Notes: a model not told the origin generated them from the letters alone. A stretch of 64,000 nt of DNA from Arthrobacter sp. GMC3 (GCF_002929305.1 NZ_PJIO01000008.1:124001-188000); one strand, 5' to 3'. Shown: positions 25,644 through 35,208, numbered from the stretch's first letter. Program-made: numbers and translations.

Positions 25644-27248
25644 ATGAGTTTTAGCAGCCCCAAGGTATCGCGCGCGTCCAACCGCCCGCCCGTGTTAACG
25701 AACCCTGTCCGTTACCCCGAGTCGGCGCCTGCTCCCGTGCGCTCCAAGCGTGCCTGGCTGCTGTTAATACTGACGCTGGTGCTGCCGGGCAGCGCCCAAA
25801 TCGTTGCGGGCAACAAGCGCCTTGGCCGCCTTGCCCTGCGCTGCACACTGGTGGTGTGGGCCCTGGTGATTGCCGCCGTCGTGCTTGCCCTGGTGCAGCG
25901 CGAAACCCTGCTGAACCTCTTTACCAACCCCGTGACCTCGCTGATGATCATTGTGGTGCTCGCCGCGGTGGCTGTGGGGTGGGCGTTCATGTTCTTGAAC
26001 ACGCTGATGATTATTCGGCCCACGTTGCTGGCTCCGGGGATGCGCGGGATCGTCAGTGCGGCGTTGGTGGTGCTCATGGTGCTGACCAGCGGATCCCTTG
26101 GCTACGGGGCGTTCTTGATCAATTCCGGGCGCAACGCGATCACGGACATCTTCGCCAGCGGACCAGACATGGCGCCGGTGGATGGCCGCTACAACTTCCT
26201 GGTGATGGGTGGCGACGCCGGCGAGGACCGTTCCGGACGCCGCCCCGACTCCATCGTGGTGGTGAGCGTGGACGCCAAAACCGGTGCTTCGGCGACCATC
26301 AGCATCCCGCGCAACCTGCAAAACGCGCAGTTCTCCCCCGATTCCCCGTTGTGGAGGATTTACCCCGACGGCTACAACTGCGGCGATGATTGCATCATCA
26401 ACTTCTTGTACACGGACGTCACCAACGACCACAAGGACCTCTATCCCAACGCCCAGGATCCGGGCGCGGCGGCCATGATGGACGCGGCCGGCGGCATCCT
26501 CGGCCTGAAAATTCAGGGCTATGTGCTGGTGGACATGGCAGGATTCTCCAAGCTGATCGACGCCCTGGGCGGCGTGAAGATCAACGTCGGAGGCTGGGTC
26601 CCGCTGACCGGCAACGACATCCCCGGCACCGATCGGCATGAGCCTCCCACCGGCTGGATTGCCCCGGGCCTGCAGACCCTCGACGGCTACCACGCGCTCT
26701 GGTACGCCCGCTCCCGCCAGTGGGTGCTGGACTACTCCCGCAGCCAGCGCCAGCAGTGCATCCAGGCCGCCATGCTCAAGCAAATGGACCCCGCCACGGT
26801 GCTCACCAAGTTCAACAGCATCGCCGACGCCGGTGCCAAGGTCATCGAATCCGACATTCCGGCCGGGCAGTTGGGCAGTTTTGTCTCGCTGGCCCTGAAA
26901 GCGAAAAACCACCCGTTGGCGCGGCTGACAATCGGGCCCCCGGACTTCCCCGAGACGTTCTCCACGTACCCCGACTTCAATGCCGTTCACAAGCGCGTGC
27001 AGGAGCTTTTGAATCCTGCTGCCGTCACGCCTGCCGCGCCTGCACCGAAAGCGGACGACGCCGGAACCTCCAGCGAGGCGGCTCCCCCCGCCGACGCTGC
27101 CCCGCAGGCACCAGCGGAGCAGACACCCGTTCCTGACACCAGCGGCCCTCCCATCACCGAGGCGTACCTGCAGCAACTGGCCATCGACGGCAACGATTCG
27201 ATGTTGCTCATGCTTTTGGCGAACAACGGAACGTGTTCGCCGGGCTAG
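25644..27248 (+). CDS. LytR-CpsA-Psr (LCP) family glycopolymer ligase
   Basis: 534 residues: a basic N-terminus, about three to four membrane helices up to residue 155, then an extracellular LCP domain with VMGGDAGEDRSGRRPDSIVV, SIPRN and the DYSRSQRQQ Arg motif, and an Ala/Pro-rich C-terminal tail. LCP enzymes attach undecaprenyl-linked glycopolymers (teichoic or teichuronic acid, arabinogalactan-type) to peptidoglycan. The position after purE and before manA matches actinobacterial synteny (Rv3267 region). Stop codon TAG begins the TAGTCCCC downstream element. Confidence 0.93.
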   Translation: MSFSSPKVSRASNRPPVLTNPVRYPESAPAPVRSKRAWLLLILTLVLPGSAQIVAGNKRLGRLALRCTLVVWALVIAAVVLALVQRETLLNLFTNPVTSLMIIVVLAAVAVGWAFMFLNTLMIIRPTLLAPGMRGIVSAALVVLMVLTSGSLGYGAFLINSGRNAITDIFASGPDMAPVDGRYNFLVMGGDAGEDRSGRRPDSIVVVSVDAKTGASATISIPRNLQNAQFSPDSPLWRIYPDGYNCGDDCIINFLYTDVTNDHKDLYPNAQDPGAAAMMDAAGGILGLKIQGYVLVDMAGFSKLIDALGGVKINVGGWVPLTGNDIPGTDRHEPPTGWIAPGLQTLDGYHALWYARSRQWVLDYSRSQRQQCIQAAMLKQMDPATVLTKFNSIADAGAKVIESDIPAGQLGSFVSLALKAKNHPLARLTIGPPDFPETFSTYPDFNAVHKRVQELLNPAAVTPAAPAPKADDAGTSSEAAPPADAAPQAPAEQTPVPDTSGPPITEAYLQQLAIDGNDSMLLMLLANNGTCSPG

Positions 27249-27309
27249 TCCCCACTTGCCGGCCCAAATAAATCGGACTCGCGGGCCCAACAGTTCGGAG
27301 CCGTGGGCC
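27246..27309 (+). repeat. Stop-linked TAGTCCCC element, LCP copy (diverged)
   Basis: Begins at the LCP stop codon as TAGTCCCCACTTGCCGGCCC and runs to GCGGGCCCAACAGTTCGG (27284-27301) and CCGTGGGCC. It shares the first bases and the GGGCCCAAC(n)nTTCGG end with the copies after fumC, greA and terC, but the central palindrome is not preserved. Confidence 0.5.
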
Positions 27310-27352
27310 TGATCCTTTAGCAGTCCGGTCATCTACCCTCTAGGAGAGAACA

Positions 27353-28597
27353 ATGTTCGCCCTTACCAACGTCATGCGTGACTACCCGTGGGGCTCCCCC
27401 TCCGCAATTGCTGAACTGCTGGGCACCGCCCCCAGCGGCGGTCCCGAGGCCGAGTTGTGGATGGGTGCCCACCCGGATTCTCCCTCCGTGGCGATGACCG
27501 CAGAGGGCCCGGTAGCACTGGATTCACTCATTTCGGCCCACCCCGCTGCCATGCTGGGCGAGGACGCCGTGGCGGCATTTGGCGCCAAGCTCCCCTTCCT
27601 GACCAAACTGCTGGCTGCAGAGAAGGCACTTTCCTTGCAGGTGCATCCCACCTTGGCGAAGGCGCGGGAACGCTTCGCCGATGAAGAGTCCGAGGGTGTG
27701 CCTAGGGACGCGCAGCACCGCAATTACAAGGATGAGAACCACAAGCCGGAGATGATCTTCGCCCTCACCAACTTTGAGGCCTTGTGCGGTTTTCGGCCCT
27801 GCGGTCAGGCGGCCGATCTTTTCCGCGCGGTGGCCGAGGCCCTCACGGCCGCGGGGTCCCCTGTGCCGGACCTTCTGACCGAGCTCACCATGACCCTGAA
27901 TTCCCGCATGGCCGAGCCCATGGTGATTCGCCGTGCCTTTGAAGCACTCATCGACGGCGGCGCCGCGGCCACGGACCTCGTGAACCTGGCAGCTGCCGCT
28001 CTGGCGAGAGTTCCAGAAGGTGAGCTGAACACGTCCCTGCGCACCGTCGTCGAACTTTCCGAACAGTACCCCGGCGATCCCGGCGTGCTGATTTCCTTGC
28101 TGCTGAACCGCATCTCCCTCGTCCCCGGCCAGGCGGTCTACCTGCCCGCCGGCAACATCCACGCTTACCTTTCCGGGCTAGGGCTGGAAGTCATGGCGTC
28201 CTCGGACAACGTGTTGCGTGGCGGTTTGACGGGCAAGCATGTGGATGTGCCCGAGCTGATGGAAACCGTGGATTTTGCCTCCACCCCCGTACCCTTTGTT
28301 CCCACCCGCACCACGGACCTGGGACAGCACGTGTGGGAGCCGCCGTTCGCCGAGTTCGCGCTGCAACGTGTGGAGATCGCCGCCGATTCCGAGCCCGTCC
28401 CCTTGGTCCAGAACGGCCCGCTGCTGGTGCTGGCGGTGTCCGGTTCGGTGCTGCTAGATTCCCCGCGCGGGGACATGGTTCTGCCCCGTGGTGGCAGCGT
28501 GTTTGTCCCGGCCACCGAGAATCCCGTCATGGTCCACCCCCATGCGGATGCCGGCGGAGAGCCCTCCGTGGTCTTCGCCGTCACTGTCGCCGGATAG
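27353..28597 (+). CDS. manA: Mannose-6-phosphate isomerase, class I
   Basis: 414 residues, type I phosphomannose isomerase linking fructose-6-P with mannose-6-P for GDP-mannose and glycan precursors. Zinc-site and catalytic motifs are visible: LSLQVHPTLAKARERF, NYKDENHKPEMIFALTNFEALCGFRP and the C-terminal VYLPAGNIHAYLSGLGLEVMASSDNVLRGGLT. ATG start with AGGAGAG. Divides the conserved envelope block from the accessory endonuclease-fold gene. Confidence 0.96.
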   Translation: MFALTNVMRDYPWGSPSAIAELLGTAPSGGPEAELWMGAHPDSPSVAMTAEGPVALDSLISAHPAAMLGEDAVAAFGAKLPFLTKLLAAEKALSLQVHPTLAKARERFADEESEGVPRDAQHRNYKDENHKPEMIFALTNFEALCGFRPCGQAADLFRAVAEALTAAGSPVPDLLTELTMTLNSRMAEPMVIRRAFEALIDGGAAATDLVNLAAAALARVPEGELNTSLRTVVELSEQYPGDPGVLISLLLNRISLVPGQAVYLPAGNIHAYLSGLGLEVMASSDNVLRGGLTGKHVDVPELMETVDFASTPVPFVPTRTTDLGQHVWEPPFAEFALQRVEIAADSEPVPLVQNGPLLVLAVSGSVLLDSPRGDMVLPRGGSVFVPATENPVMVHPHADAGGEPSVVFAVTVAG

Positions 28598-28611
28598 GCC
28601 TGCCCGCTTCG

Positions 28612-28669
28612 GTGAGTGCTCAGCTGATGCGAGCTACGCCTCAGGAAGTCGCATCAGCTGCACACTGAC
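28612..28669. repeat. Hairpin repeat, left flank of endonuclease-fold gene
   Basis: Arms GTGAGTGCTCAGCTGATGCG(A) at 28612-28632 and its inverse at 28649-28669, 16-base loop, about 17 of 21 paired. The left arm is identical to that of the element at 29826 at 20 of 21 positions, so this is a repeat pair and not merely two terminators. It also lies between convergent genes and can terminate both. Confidence 0.75.
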
Positions 28670-28674
28670 GTCGG

Positions 28675-29667
28675 TCATCCGAAGTCCCGCCGAGAGTTGA
28701 GGGCACCCAACAGTGATTGGCCTGCCAGATTCTGCGGATCCGGCCAACCGCCGCGCACCAGCATCCGCGCAAGCTTTGTGACCACCACCAGTTCCCCAGC
28801 GTTCATGTCGTCCTTGTTGATCAGCACCTGGTGCCAGCCTTGTGACGCTGTCACGAAGTCTCGGTCGTGATCCTTAGTCTGCTGCGCCGGAGTGAAATGA
28901 TGCCTGCCATCGTATTCCGCGCACGTCTTGTACTCCTCGCAGGCCAAATCCGGGGCCACCACGGCGGTTCCCTCCGGATTCAATATTTCTACGTTGGGCT
29001 CAAATTTCGGCAACGGCGATCTCTCGATGATCAGCCGGAGCCTGGTTTCCGGCGGCGAATCCGCACCCACCCGGACCAAATCCATTGCGTCCCTCAAACG
29101 GCGCATCCCGCGCGCGCCAGAATGCTGGGCAATGTACGCGTTGAGGGCGCCCAGTTCAACCATCGCCACTTTCTGAGGAACGCACTTGCTGTGATGTTCG
29201 CAAACTATCTGGTCTGCGATGACCACGAGTTCCTCGATGGTGAGCAGTGGTGCAATATCGACTAGCGTCCGCGCCACGGAAGTGACAGGAACCCCGCCAA
29301 CGATCACCAAATCCGATGGCCCCAAAACCAGGCGGCGTCCTGTGACATGTCGCCGTCTGGGTGCCGAATCACCGCGTGGCCTAGCGATATCCAAACATTG
29401 AGCATCGTCGAAGCGAGGTGGCAGGAACAAGCCGTGAATCTTGGCCGCGGTGACGTGGCTGATGAAGCTGGACGTTGTCACGGATGTATGGGCACGGCAA
29501 GAGTCCAACAAGGCGAAAACAGTATTTCGCGGAAGCCTAATCTCCCTGCTGGGTGTCCATAGGTCCCGGGATCGGGTTCGTGCTGGCGTCAACCCCGCTC
29601 CACGGGCCTGAGCGACAGTGAACGGGCGCTGTTGTAGGTGCAGCGGCAGAGGTCGGAGTTTGCTCAT
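28675..29667 (-). CDS. AbiEi-like N-terminal / PD-(D/E)XK-type (DUF559/VSR-like) C-terminal protein
   Basis: 330 residues. N-terminal part (1-160) resembles the AbiEi-type winged-helix plus effector arrangement found in a large actinobacterial family (HVTAAKIHGLFLPP, VTSVARTLVDIA). The C-terminal part has the layout of a VSR/DUF559 endonuclease fold: acidic PETRLRLIIE, then APDLACEEYKTCAEYDGRHH, and a late strand GWHQVLINKDDM. The D...E-x-D pattern may be catalytic. Paralogues are frequent in Micrococcales but I know no proven function; phage defence, toxin-antitoxin or repeat maintenance are guesses. A matching hairpin repeat lies on each side. Confidence 0.75.
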   Translation of the reverse strand: MSKLRPLPLHLQQRPFTVAQARGAGLTPARTRSRDLWTPSREIRLPRNTVFALLDSCRAHTSVTTSSFISHVTAAKIHGLFLPPRFDDAQCLDIARPRGDSAPRRRHVTGRRLVLGPSDLVIVGGVPVTSVARTLVDIAPLLTIEELVVIADQIVCEHHSKCVPQKVAMVELGALNAYIAQHSGARGMRRLRDAMDLVRVGADSPPETRLRLIIERSPLPKFEPNVEILNPEGTAVVAPDLACEEYKTCAEYDGRHHFTPAQQTKDHDRDFVTASQGWHQVLINKDDMNAGELVVVTKLARMLVRGGWPDPQNLAGQSLLGALNSRRDFG

Positions 29668-29825
29668 GCCACTACTACTACTCGCTTGAGAACATTCCGG
29701 GACCGAGTACTGGGCTGATCACGAGATCTGTGGATATCGGGGGCTTTTTGGCCACCAAATCGCCCAAAACCACAGTCCGGAGGGTGCCGCCGCGCGCTGC
29801 GACGCTTGGAGGGTCAGCACTTGCG

Positions 29826-29883
29826 GTGAGTGTTCAGCTGATGCGACTTCCGGGGCCAGAAGTCGCATCAGCTGCGCACTCAC
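29826..29883. repeat. Hairpin repeat, right flank of endonuclease-fold gene
   Basis: Arms 29826-29850 and 29859-29883 pair at 23 of 25 positions around an 8-base loop (CGGGGCCA); core CAGCTGATGCGACTTC. Nearly the same sequence as the element at 28612. It lies upstream of the endonuclease-fold gene and just past the stop codon of the FemX-like gene, so it can serve as that gene's terminator. Confidence 0.75.
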
Positions 29884-29891
29884 GGCCGCAC

Positions 29892-30899
29892 TTACCGCTT
29901 GAGTAGCCCGCGGGCGTTCCGCATGCCCTTGCGCGCCAGCGGCAACGCCTTGGCGAAGACCGGGTACAGCGGTGAGAGCCCCTTGTCCCAGGTCCCCGCC
30001 AGCATGTCCTCATGGTCGGCAAAACCGAACTTGAACTTCGAGACGCCGTCGTTGAGCAGGCCGTTGAAGTCGTAGCGGGAAATCCCGCGGGCCTTCATCT
30101 CCTGGATGGCAAGCCACTTGAGCGAGAAATTGGCTTTCAGGTTGCCGCCGGCGTCGTTCATGCCGCCATAGAGTTCAAACGCTGTCGCCTCACTGGCCGC
30201 CAGCCAGAGGAATGCCACCACGGTCTCGCCATCGAAGGCTGCATACACGGGCGAGCCGGCCCCGAGGTTGTTGTAAATGTCCAAGTAGTAGTCATCGGCG
30301 TGAATGCCAAAGTCTGCGCGCGCCGCAGTTTCCTTGTACACGGCCAGGCACTGTGGCAGTTCCTGGGCCGTGACTTCCCGGTATTCCAACGCCTCGCGCC
30401 CCGACTTGCGAATGTACTGGCGTGTCTTTTTCGACATCGCACCGAGCAGTTCGTCCTCGCTGCGGGTCAGGTCCAGGATCAAAGTGCGCGGAATCAGGAT
30501 GGTGCTCTGGCTGCGCTGCCACCCGGATGCCGGGAGCGACGCCGTGACAACGCTTTCCTCGTCCCAGTCAGGTTCAATACTCAGGGCCACCGACTTGTGC
30601 GTGGTCTTCACGTAATGTGCGACGGCGGTCAGCACCTCGATTTCCCGGCCCGCCGCTGCTTGTGGTCCCCTCGCCAGGTACGCGAGTGAACGGAAAGGGA
30701 ACGGCAGCTTGCGCAACAAGATCTGGGCGGAACCAACCAGGTCACCAGAGGCGTCGTTGATCAGGACCCGGTCGACGCTCCAATTGTGCGCTGCCTTCGT
30801 CTCGCCCCAACCCCACAACTGCATGGGGTGCCCCTGCTGGCTGTTGACGGCGGAGTCCCACTGTTCGCGGACATGGCAAGGCACAACACTGAAAGTCAT
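29892..30899 (-). CDS. FemABX-family peptidoglycan interpeptide bridge aminoacyltransferase
   Basis: 335 residues with the double GNAT fold of FemX/FemA proteins, which add amino acids from aminoacyl-tRNA to lipid II stem peptides to build the interpeptide bridge. Visible family motifs: QGHPMQLWGWGETKAAHNW near the N-terminus, KKTRQYIRKSGREALEYREV, VYAAFDGETVVAFLWLAAS, and LYGGMNDAGG ... LKWLAIQEMKARGISRYDFNGL. ATG start. Arthrobacter walls carry varied interpeptide bridges; the specific residue added cannot be told. Confidence 0.9.
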   Translation of the reverse strand: MTFSVVPCHVREQWDSAVNSQQGHPMQLWGWGETKAAHNWSVDRVLINDASGDLVGSAQILLRKLPFPFRSLAYLARGPQAAAGREIEVLTAVAHYVKTTHKSVALSIEPDWDEESVVTASLPASGWQRSQSTILIPRTLILDLTRSEDELLGAMSKKTRQYIRKSGREALEYREVTAQELPQCLAVYKETAARADFGIHADDYYLDIYNNLGAGSPVYAAFDGETVVAFLWLAASEATAFELYGGMNDAGGNLKANFSLKWLAIQEMKARGISRYDFNGLLNDGVSKFKFGFADHEDMLAGTWDKGLSPLYPVFAKALPLARKGMRNARGLLKR

Positions 30900-31093
30900 A
30901 CATTCACCCTACCGGCTGGGAGCATCAGCCCCGATCCGGCGCCGGCGAGCCAAGGACCCGGAGCCGGTCGGTGGTTTCGAAGGCGACGTCAAGGAGACCC
31001 TAAGGCCGCCCGCGGCCGTGGGTCGGGAAGTCGCCGAGGAACTGCCGGTCCAGGGCCAGCCCCAGCCGACCACCGGCGGCGGGTGAAACGCGT

Positions 31094-32131
31094 CTAGCTG
31101 CGGCGGGCGTAGGTCTCCCATTTGGCGGCCTGGTGTTCGCCGTCGACGAAGCGGATGGTCCCGGACTTGGAGCGCATCACGATTGACTGGGTCAGGACGC
31201 GGCCTTGGCTGTAGCGCACGCCCTTGAGCAGGTCGCCGTCGGTGATGCCTGTTGCCGCGAAGTAGCAGTTGTCGCTCGTGACGAGGTCGTTGGTGGAGAG
31301 CACCCGGTCCAGGTCGTGGCCGGCGTCGATCGCCTTCTGCTTTTCTTCGTCGCTGGTGGGCCACAACCGGCCCTGGATGACTCCACCCAGTGTCTTGATG
31401 GCGCAAGCTGCGACGATTCCTTCGGGTGTGCCACCGATACCCATCAACGCGTCCACGCCGGTCCCGGCGCGGGCTGCGGCGATGGCGCCGGCAACGTCGC
31501 CGTCGAGGATGATCTTGGTGCGGGCGCCGGCGTCGCGGATCTCCTGGATCAGCGGCTGGTGGCGGTCGCGGTCGAGCACCATGACGGTGAGCTGGTTGAC
31601 CTTCACGCCCTTGGCCTTGGCGATCAGGTGCAGGTTTTGCTTGACGGGCAGGCGCAGATCAACCATGTCGGCCGCTTCCGGACCGGTGACAAGCTTCTCC
31701 ATGTAGAACACGGCGGAGGGGTCGAACATGGTGCCACGCTCGGCCACGGCCAGCACGGCCAAAGCGTTGTTGATGCCCATGGCTGTCAGGCGGGTGCCGT
31801 CAATCGGATCCACGGCGACGTCGCACTCGGGCCCGGAGCCGTCGCCCACCACTTCACCGTTGAACAGCATGGGGGCTTCATCTTTTTCGCCCTCGCCAAT
31901 AACCACAACACCGTTGAAGTGGACTGTTGAGAGGAGAGAACGCATGGCGTCAACTGCTGCACCATCCGCTAAGTTCTTTTCGCCGAAACCAACCCAGTGG
32001 CCACCGGCGATGGCGGCGGCCTCGGTGACGCGCACCAACTCAAGTGCGAGGTTGCGGTCCGGTTCGTCGTCGCCCACTGCGAGATTGTGGGAAAGCTGTG
32101 AGTAATCTGCCTGTGTTGCTTTATGAACCAC
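31094..32131 (-). CDS. glpX: Class II fructose-1,6-bisphosphatase
   Basis: 345 residues; hydrolyses fructose-1,6-bisphosphate in gluconeogenesis. Lithium-sensitive phosphatase motifs GEGEKDEAPML, VAVDPIDGTRLTAMG and ILDGDVAGAI are intact. GTG start behind GAGG. Divergent from the DUF4245 gene, as Rv1099c/Rv1100 in M. tuberculosis. The 194 bases between its stop and the FemX start hold nothing recognisable. A small GCGTGC-GACGGT-GCACGC hairpin (32169-32186) lies in the leader region. Confidence 0.95.
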   Translation of the reverse strand: MVHKATQADYSQLSHNLAVGDDEPDRNLALELVRVTEAAAIAGGHWVGFGEKNLADGAAVDAMRSLLSTVHFNGVVVIGEGEKDEAPMLFNGEVVGDGSGPECDVAVDPIDGTRLTAMGINNALAVLAVAERGTMFDPSAVFYMEKLVTGPEAADMVDLRLPVKQNLHLIAKAKGVKVNQLTVMVLDRDRHQPLIQEIRDAGARTKIILDGDVAGAIAAARAGTGVDALMGIGGTPEGIVAACAIKTLGGVIQGRLWPTSDEEKQKAIDAGHDLDRVLSTNDLVTSDNCYFAATGITDGDLLKGVRYSQGRVLTQSIVMRSKSGTIRFVDGEHQAAKWETYARRS

Positions 32132-32312
32132 GTAAAAACCTCATTTTCAAAGTAGGTATCGGGTCCTTGCGTGCGACGGTGCACGCCCCTCCCATATGGT
32201 CACCTACGTTCTTCATCATAGAGGAACGCGTCAGTTTGCAGTCTTAATGCGTACATAAACCCCGTGAGTTATGCCACGGCGCAGCGTGCAAACATTTCTG
32301 GGACAATGAACC

Positions 32313-32933
32313 GTGAGCGAATCCCCCCAGAACACCCCCGTCAAGCCCGTGATCGCCGCTGCTGCGGCAAAACGGGCCAATGCTTCCATCATTGGCATGC
32401 TGCTGGCCATGCTGTCCACAGTGGCGATCGTCATGGTCATCGTGTGGTTGAATCCGCAGCAAAAGGCGGAAACGTACAGGCAGCCCGTTGATGTGGCCGC
32501 CATTTCGGCCCATGCGGCCGACACCGCCGGTTTCACCCCCACCGCCCCTGAGCTGCCGGAGGGCTGGTACGCCAACTACGCCCGCTGGAACGGTCCGGGC
32601 GCAGATGGGGTGGCTTTTTGGGACGTCGGATTCGTGACCCGCGCCAACACTTTCATTGCCATGAAGCAGTCGATCACCGCCAATCCAACCTGGACTTCCT
32701 CGCAGGCACAGGACGCCCCTGTTACGGGCACGCGCACCATTGCTGGATACACCTGGGAGCTGCGTGATAAACCTAAGGGGGATCGCAGCCTGGTGCTGAC
32801 AAAGGATGGGATCACCACCGTCTTGACCGGAACGGCTGACTTCAAGGAATTTGACGTCCTTGCCGCGGCCACCACCAAGACATTGAAGTCCGCACCGATC
32901 TCCTCCGATGACGCTACGAAGGGCACAAAATAG
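32313..32933 (+). CDS. DUF4245 domain-containing membrane protein
   Basis: 206 residues: short cytoplasmic N-terminus, one helix at about 27-46 (IIGMLLAMLSTVAIVMVIVW), then an extracytoplasmic DUF4245 domain with LPEGWYANYARWNGPGADGV and GYTWELRDKPKGDRSLVL. Family of unknown role found beside glpX in many actinobacteria. GTG start. The stop TAG is followed immediately by the ATG of the carbonic anhydrase gene, so the two are cotranscribed. Confidence 0.9.
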   Translation: MSESPQNTPVKPVIAAAAAKRANASIIGMLLAMLSTVAIVMVIVWLNPQQKAETYRQPVDVAAISAHAADTAGFTPTAPELPEGWYANYARWNGPGADGVAFWDVGFVTRANTFIAMKQSITANPTWTSSQAQDAPVTGTRTIAGYTWELRDKPKGDRSLVLTKDGITTVLTGTADFKEFDVLAAATTKTLKSAPISSDDATKGTK

Positions 32934-33590
32934 ATGACTGCCAGCGATGACAGCAGCAACGCAGTGAGCACCCCCATGAAAACCCCTGCGCAGGCATGGG
33001 AGACCTTGATGGACGGCAACCGGCGTTTTGTGGAGAGCAGTTCCTCACACCCGAACCAGGACGCGGCACGCCGGGCATCGTTGCTGTCCAACCAGCAGCC
33101 TTTCGCGGTCATTTTCGGCTGTTCGGATTCCCGCCTGGCCGCCGAGATCATCTTTGACCTGGGCCTGGGTGACGCTTTTGTGGTGCGCACCGCCGGGCAT
33201 GTCATCGACAACACCGTCCTTGGCTCGCTGGAGTACAGCGTTGAATACCTGCAAGTTCCCCTGATCGTGGTGCTGGGTCATGACAACTGCGGGGCCGTGA
33301 CAGCCACCAAGTCGGCCGTCGCCACCGGCGCCATGCCGGCCGGATTCATCCGCGACCTGGTGGAGCGCATCACCCCGTCGGTGCTGACGTCGCTGCGCAA
33401 GGACCCGAACAGTGATGTCTCCGAAATGATCGTCGAGCACGTCAAACAGACGGCCGCCCGCCTGGTTGAGAACTCCCCCATCATCGCCAGCGCGGTCACC
33501 CGCCAAAAGACGGCTGTTGTGGGCCTGACCTACCGCCTGAACGACGGCCGCGCAGATCTGGTCTACAGCAACGGTTCCCTGGACCTCTAG
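32934..33590 (+). CDS. Beta-class carbonic anhydrase
   Basis: 218 residues. Zinc ligands C63 (with D65 and R67 in FGCSDSRLAAE) and H116/C119 (VLGHDNCGAV) are present, so it should interconvert CO2 and bicarbonate. Supplies bicarbonate to carboxylating reactions, including PurK nearby in metabolic terms. Starts right after the DUF4245 stop. Confidence 0.95.
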   Translation: MTASDDSSNAVSTPMKTPAQAWETLMDGNRRFVESSSSHPNQDAARRASLLSNQQPFAVIFGCSDSRLAAEIIFDLGLGDAFVVRTAGHVIDNTVLGSLEYSVEYLQVPLIVVLGHDNCGAVTATKSAVATGAMPAGFIRDLVERITPSVLTSLRKDPNSDVSEMIVEHVKQTAARLVENSPIIASAVTRQKTAVVGLTYRLNDGRADLVYSNGSLDL

Positions 33591-33604
33591 GGATTCAGCG
33601 AAGG

Positions 33605-33642
33605 ACGGACGACGACGGAACTTGGCTTCCGGCGTCGTCCGT
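33605..33642 (+). terminator. Terminator hairpin after carbonic anhydrase
   Basis: 16-base arms at 33605-33620 and 33627-33642 (ACGGACGACGACGGAA and its near-complement, one mismatch), loop CTTGGC. A second, smaller hairpin (33652-33676, 11-base arms) follows just before fumC. Together they separate the carbonic anhydrase and fumC transcripts. Confidence 0.6.
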
Positions 33643-33701
33643 GGCGTTTAAGCGGGGCCAAAGTTTTTGGCTCCGCGCGCACCGGCGATAAGGTTGGAGG
33701 C

Positions 33702-35132
33702 ATGACTGAAAAAGCCGCGGCCCCCGCACAAGAGTTCCGTATTGAACACGACACGATGGGTGAGGTCCGGGTCCCGGTCAACGCCCTGTATAGCGCCCAG
33801 ACCCAGCGCGCCGTGGAGAACTTCCCGATCTCCGGCACCACCTTGGAGCGCGCCCACATTGAGGCGCTGGCCCGCATCAAGAAGGCCGCCGCAACCACGA
33901 ACGCCGAACTGGGTGTCCTGGACGCGGATCTGGCTCGCGCCATTGAAGGCGCAGCCGACCTGGTGGCCGCAGGCGACTTCGACGGCGACTTCCCGATTGA
34001 CGTGTTCCAGACCGGCTCGGGCACGTCCTCGAACATGAACATGAACGAGGTCTTGGCCTCCCTGGCCAACCGCGCCCTGCAGGCCGCCGGCAGCGAGAAG
34101 ACGGTTCACCCGAACGACCACGTCAACGCCTCGCAGTCCTCCAACGACGTCTTCCCGACGTCCGTTCACGTGGCCGCAACCTCCGCGCTGATCAACGACC
34201 TCATCCCCGCCCTTGACTACCTGGCCCTCTCGCTGGAGCGCAAGGCTGACGAGTTTGCAACCGTGGTCAAGTCCGGCCGCACGCACTTGATGGATGCCAC
34301 CCCTGTCACGTTGGGCCAGGAATTTGGCGGCTACGCGGCACAGGTCCGCTACGGCATCGAGCGCATCCAGGCATCTCTGCCCCGCGTGGCCGAGGTTCCC
34401 CTGGGCGGCACCGCCGTGGGCACCGGCATCAACACCCCGGCCGGCTTCCCGCAGCGCGTGATCGCCCTGCTGGCCGCCGACACCGGCCTGCCGCTGACCG
34501 AGGCCCGCAACCACTTCGAAGCCCAGGCCAACCGCGATGGCCTGATCGAGGCCTCCGGCCAGCTGCGCAACATCGCCTACTCCTTCATGAAGATCAACAA
34601 CGACCTTCGCTGGATGGGCTCGGGCCCCAACACGGGCCTCGGCGAAATCGCCATCCCCGATCTGCAGCCCGGCTCCTCGATCATGCCCGGCAAGGTCAAC
34701 CCCGTCATCTGCGAGGCTGCCATCATGGTGGCCGCCCAGGTGATCGGCAACGACACCACCATTGCACTGTCCTCCACCAACGGCGCCTTCGAACTGAACG
34801 TCGGCATCCCTGTGATGGCCGCCAACCTGCTCGAATCCATCCGCCTGCTGGCCAACACCTCCCGCGTCATGGCCGACAAGATGATCGACGGCCTCACCGC
34901 CAACGTGGAGCGCGCCCGCTTCCTGGCCGAGGCATCCCCCTCGATCGTGACCCCGCTGAACAAGTACATCGGCTACGAGAACGCCGCCAAGATCGCCAAG
35001 CACTCCGTCAAGGAAGGCCTCACCATCCGCGAAACCGTGCTGGCCCTGGGCTTCGTGGAGCGCGGCGAACTGACCATGGAGCAGTTGGATAAGGGTCTGG
35101 ACGTACTGTCCATGACCCGTCCCCCGCAGTAG
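33702..35132 (+). CDS. fumC: Class II fumarate hydratase
   Basis: 476 residues; interconverts fumarate and malate in the TCA cycle. Full-length, with the superfamily signature [11 protein letters not shown] at 324-334, [13 protein letters not shown] near 105-117 and [17 protein letters not shown] near 191-207. ATG behind GGAGG. The region is very GC- and codon-biased, consistent with high expression. Its TAG stop begins the TAGTCCCC element and is followed by repeats and a terminator. Confidence 0.97.
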   Translation: MTEKAAAPAQEFRIEHDTMGEVRVPVNALYSAQTQRAVENFPISGTTLERAHIEALARIKKAAATTNAELGVLDADLARAIEGAADLVAAGDFDGDFPIDVFQTGSGTSSNMNMNEVLASLANRALQAAGSEKTVHPNDHVNASQSSNDVFPTSVHVAATSALINDLIPALDYLALSLERKADEFATVVKSGRTHLMDATPVTLGQEFGGYAAQVRYGIERIQASLPRVAEVPLGGTAVGTGINTPAGFPQRVIALLAADTGLPLTEARNHFEAQANRDGLIEASGQLRNIAYSFMKINNDLRWMGSGPNTGLGEIAIPDLQPGSSIMPGKVNPVICEAAIMVAAQVIGNDTTIALSSTNGAFELNVGIPVMAANLLESIRLLANTSRVMADKMIDGLTANVERARFLAEASPSIVTPLNKYIGYENAAKIAKHSVKEGLTIRETVLALGFVERGELTMEQLDKGLDVLSMTRPPQ

Positions 35133-35208
35133 TCCCCGGCCCCTCCCCAACTGGGCTCGCTAGCGAGCCCAGTTGGGGCCCCTCGGGGCCGTGGGCCCAA
35201 CAATTCGG
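35130..35208 (+). repeat. Stop-linked TAGTCCCC element, fumC copy
   Basis: Starts at the fumC stop codon (TAGTCCCCGGCCCC), then a perfect 34-base palindrome at 35145-35178 (CCCCAACTGGGCTCGCT mirrored), a CCCCTCGGGG hairpin, and GTGGGCCCAACAATTCGG. The palindrome core CAACT..GCTCGC is shared with the copy after terC. Confidence 0.75.

Noticed and set aside
25764..27332. 522-residue open frame antisense to the LCP gene
   Set aside because: Arg/Gly/His-rich shadow of a clearly recognised LCP protein; no start context or motif.
33648..35150. 500-residue open frame antisense to fumC
   Set aside because: It mirrors fumC, a strongly coding GC-rich gene; composition (Gly/His/Val/Asp-rich) is the usual artefact of the complementary frame and there is no family motif.
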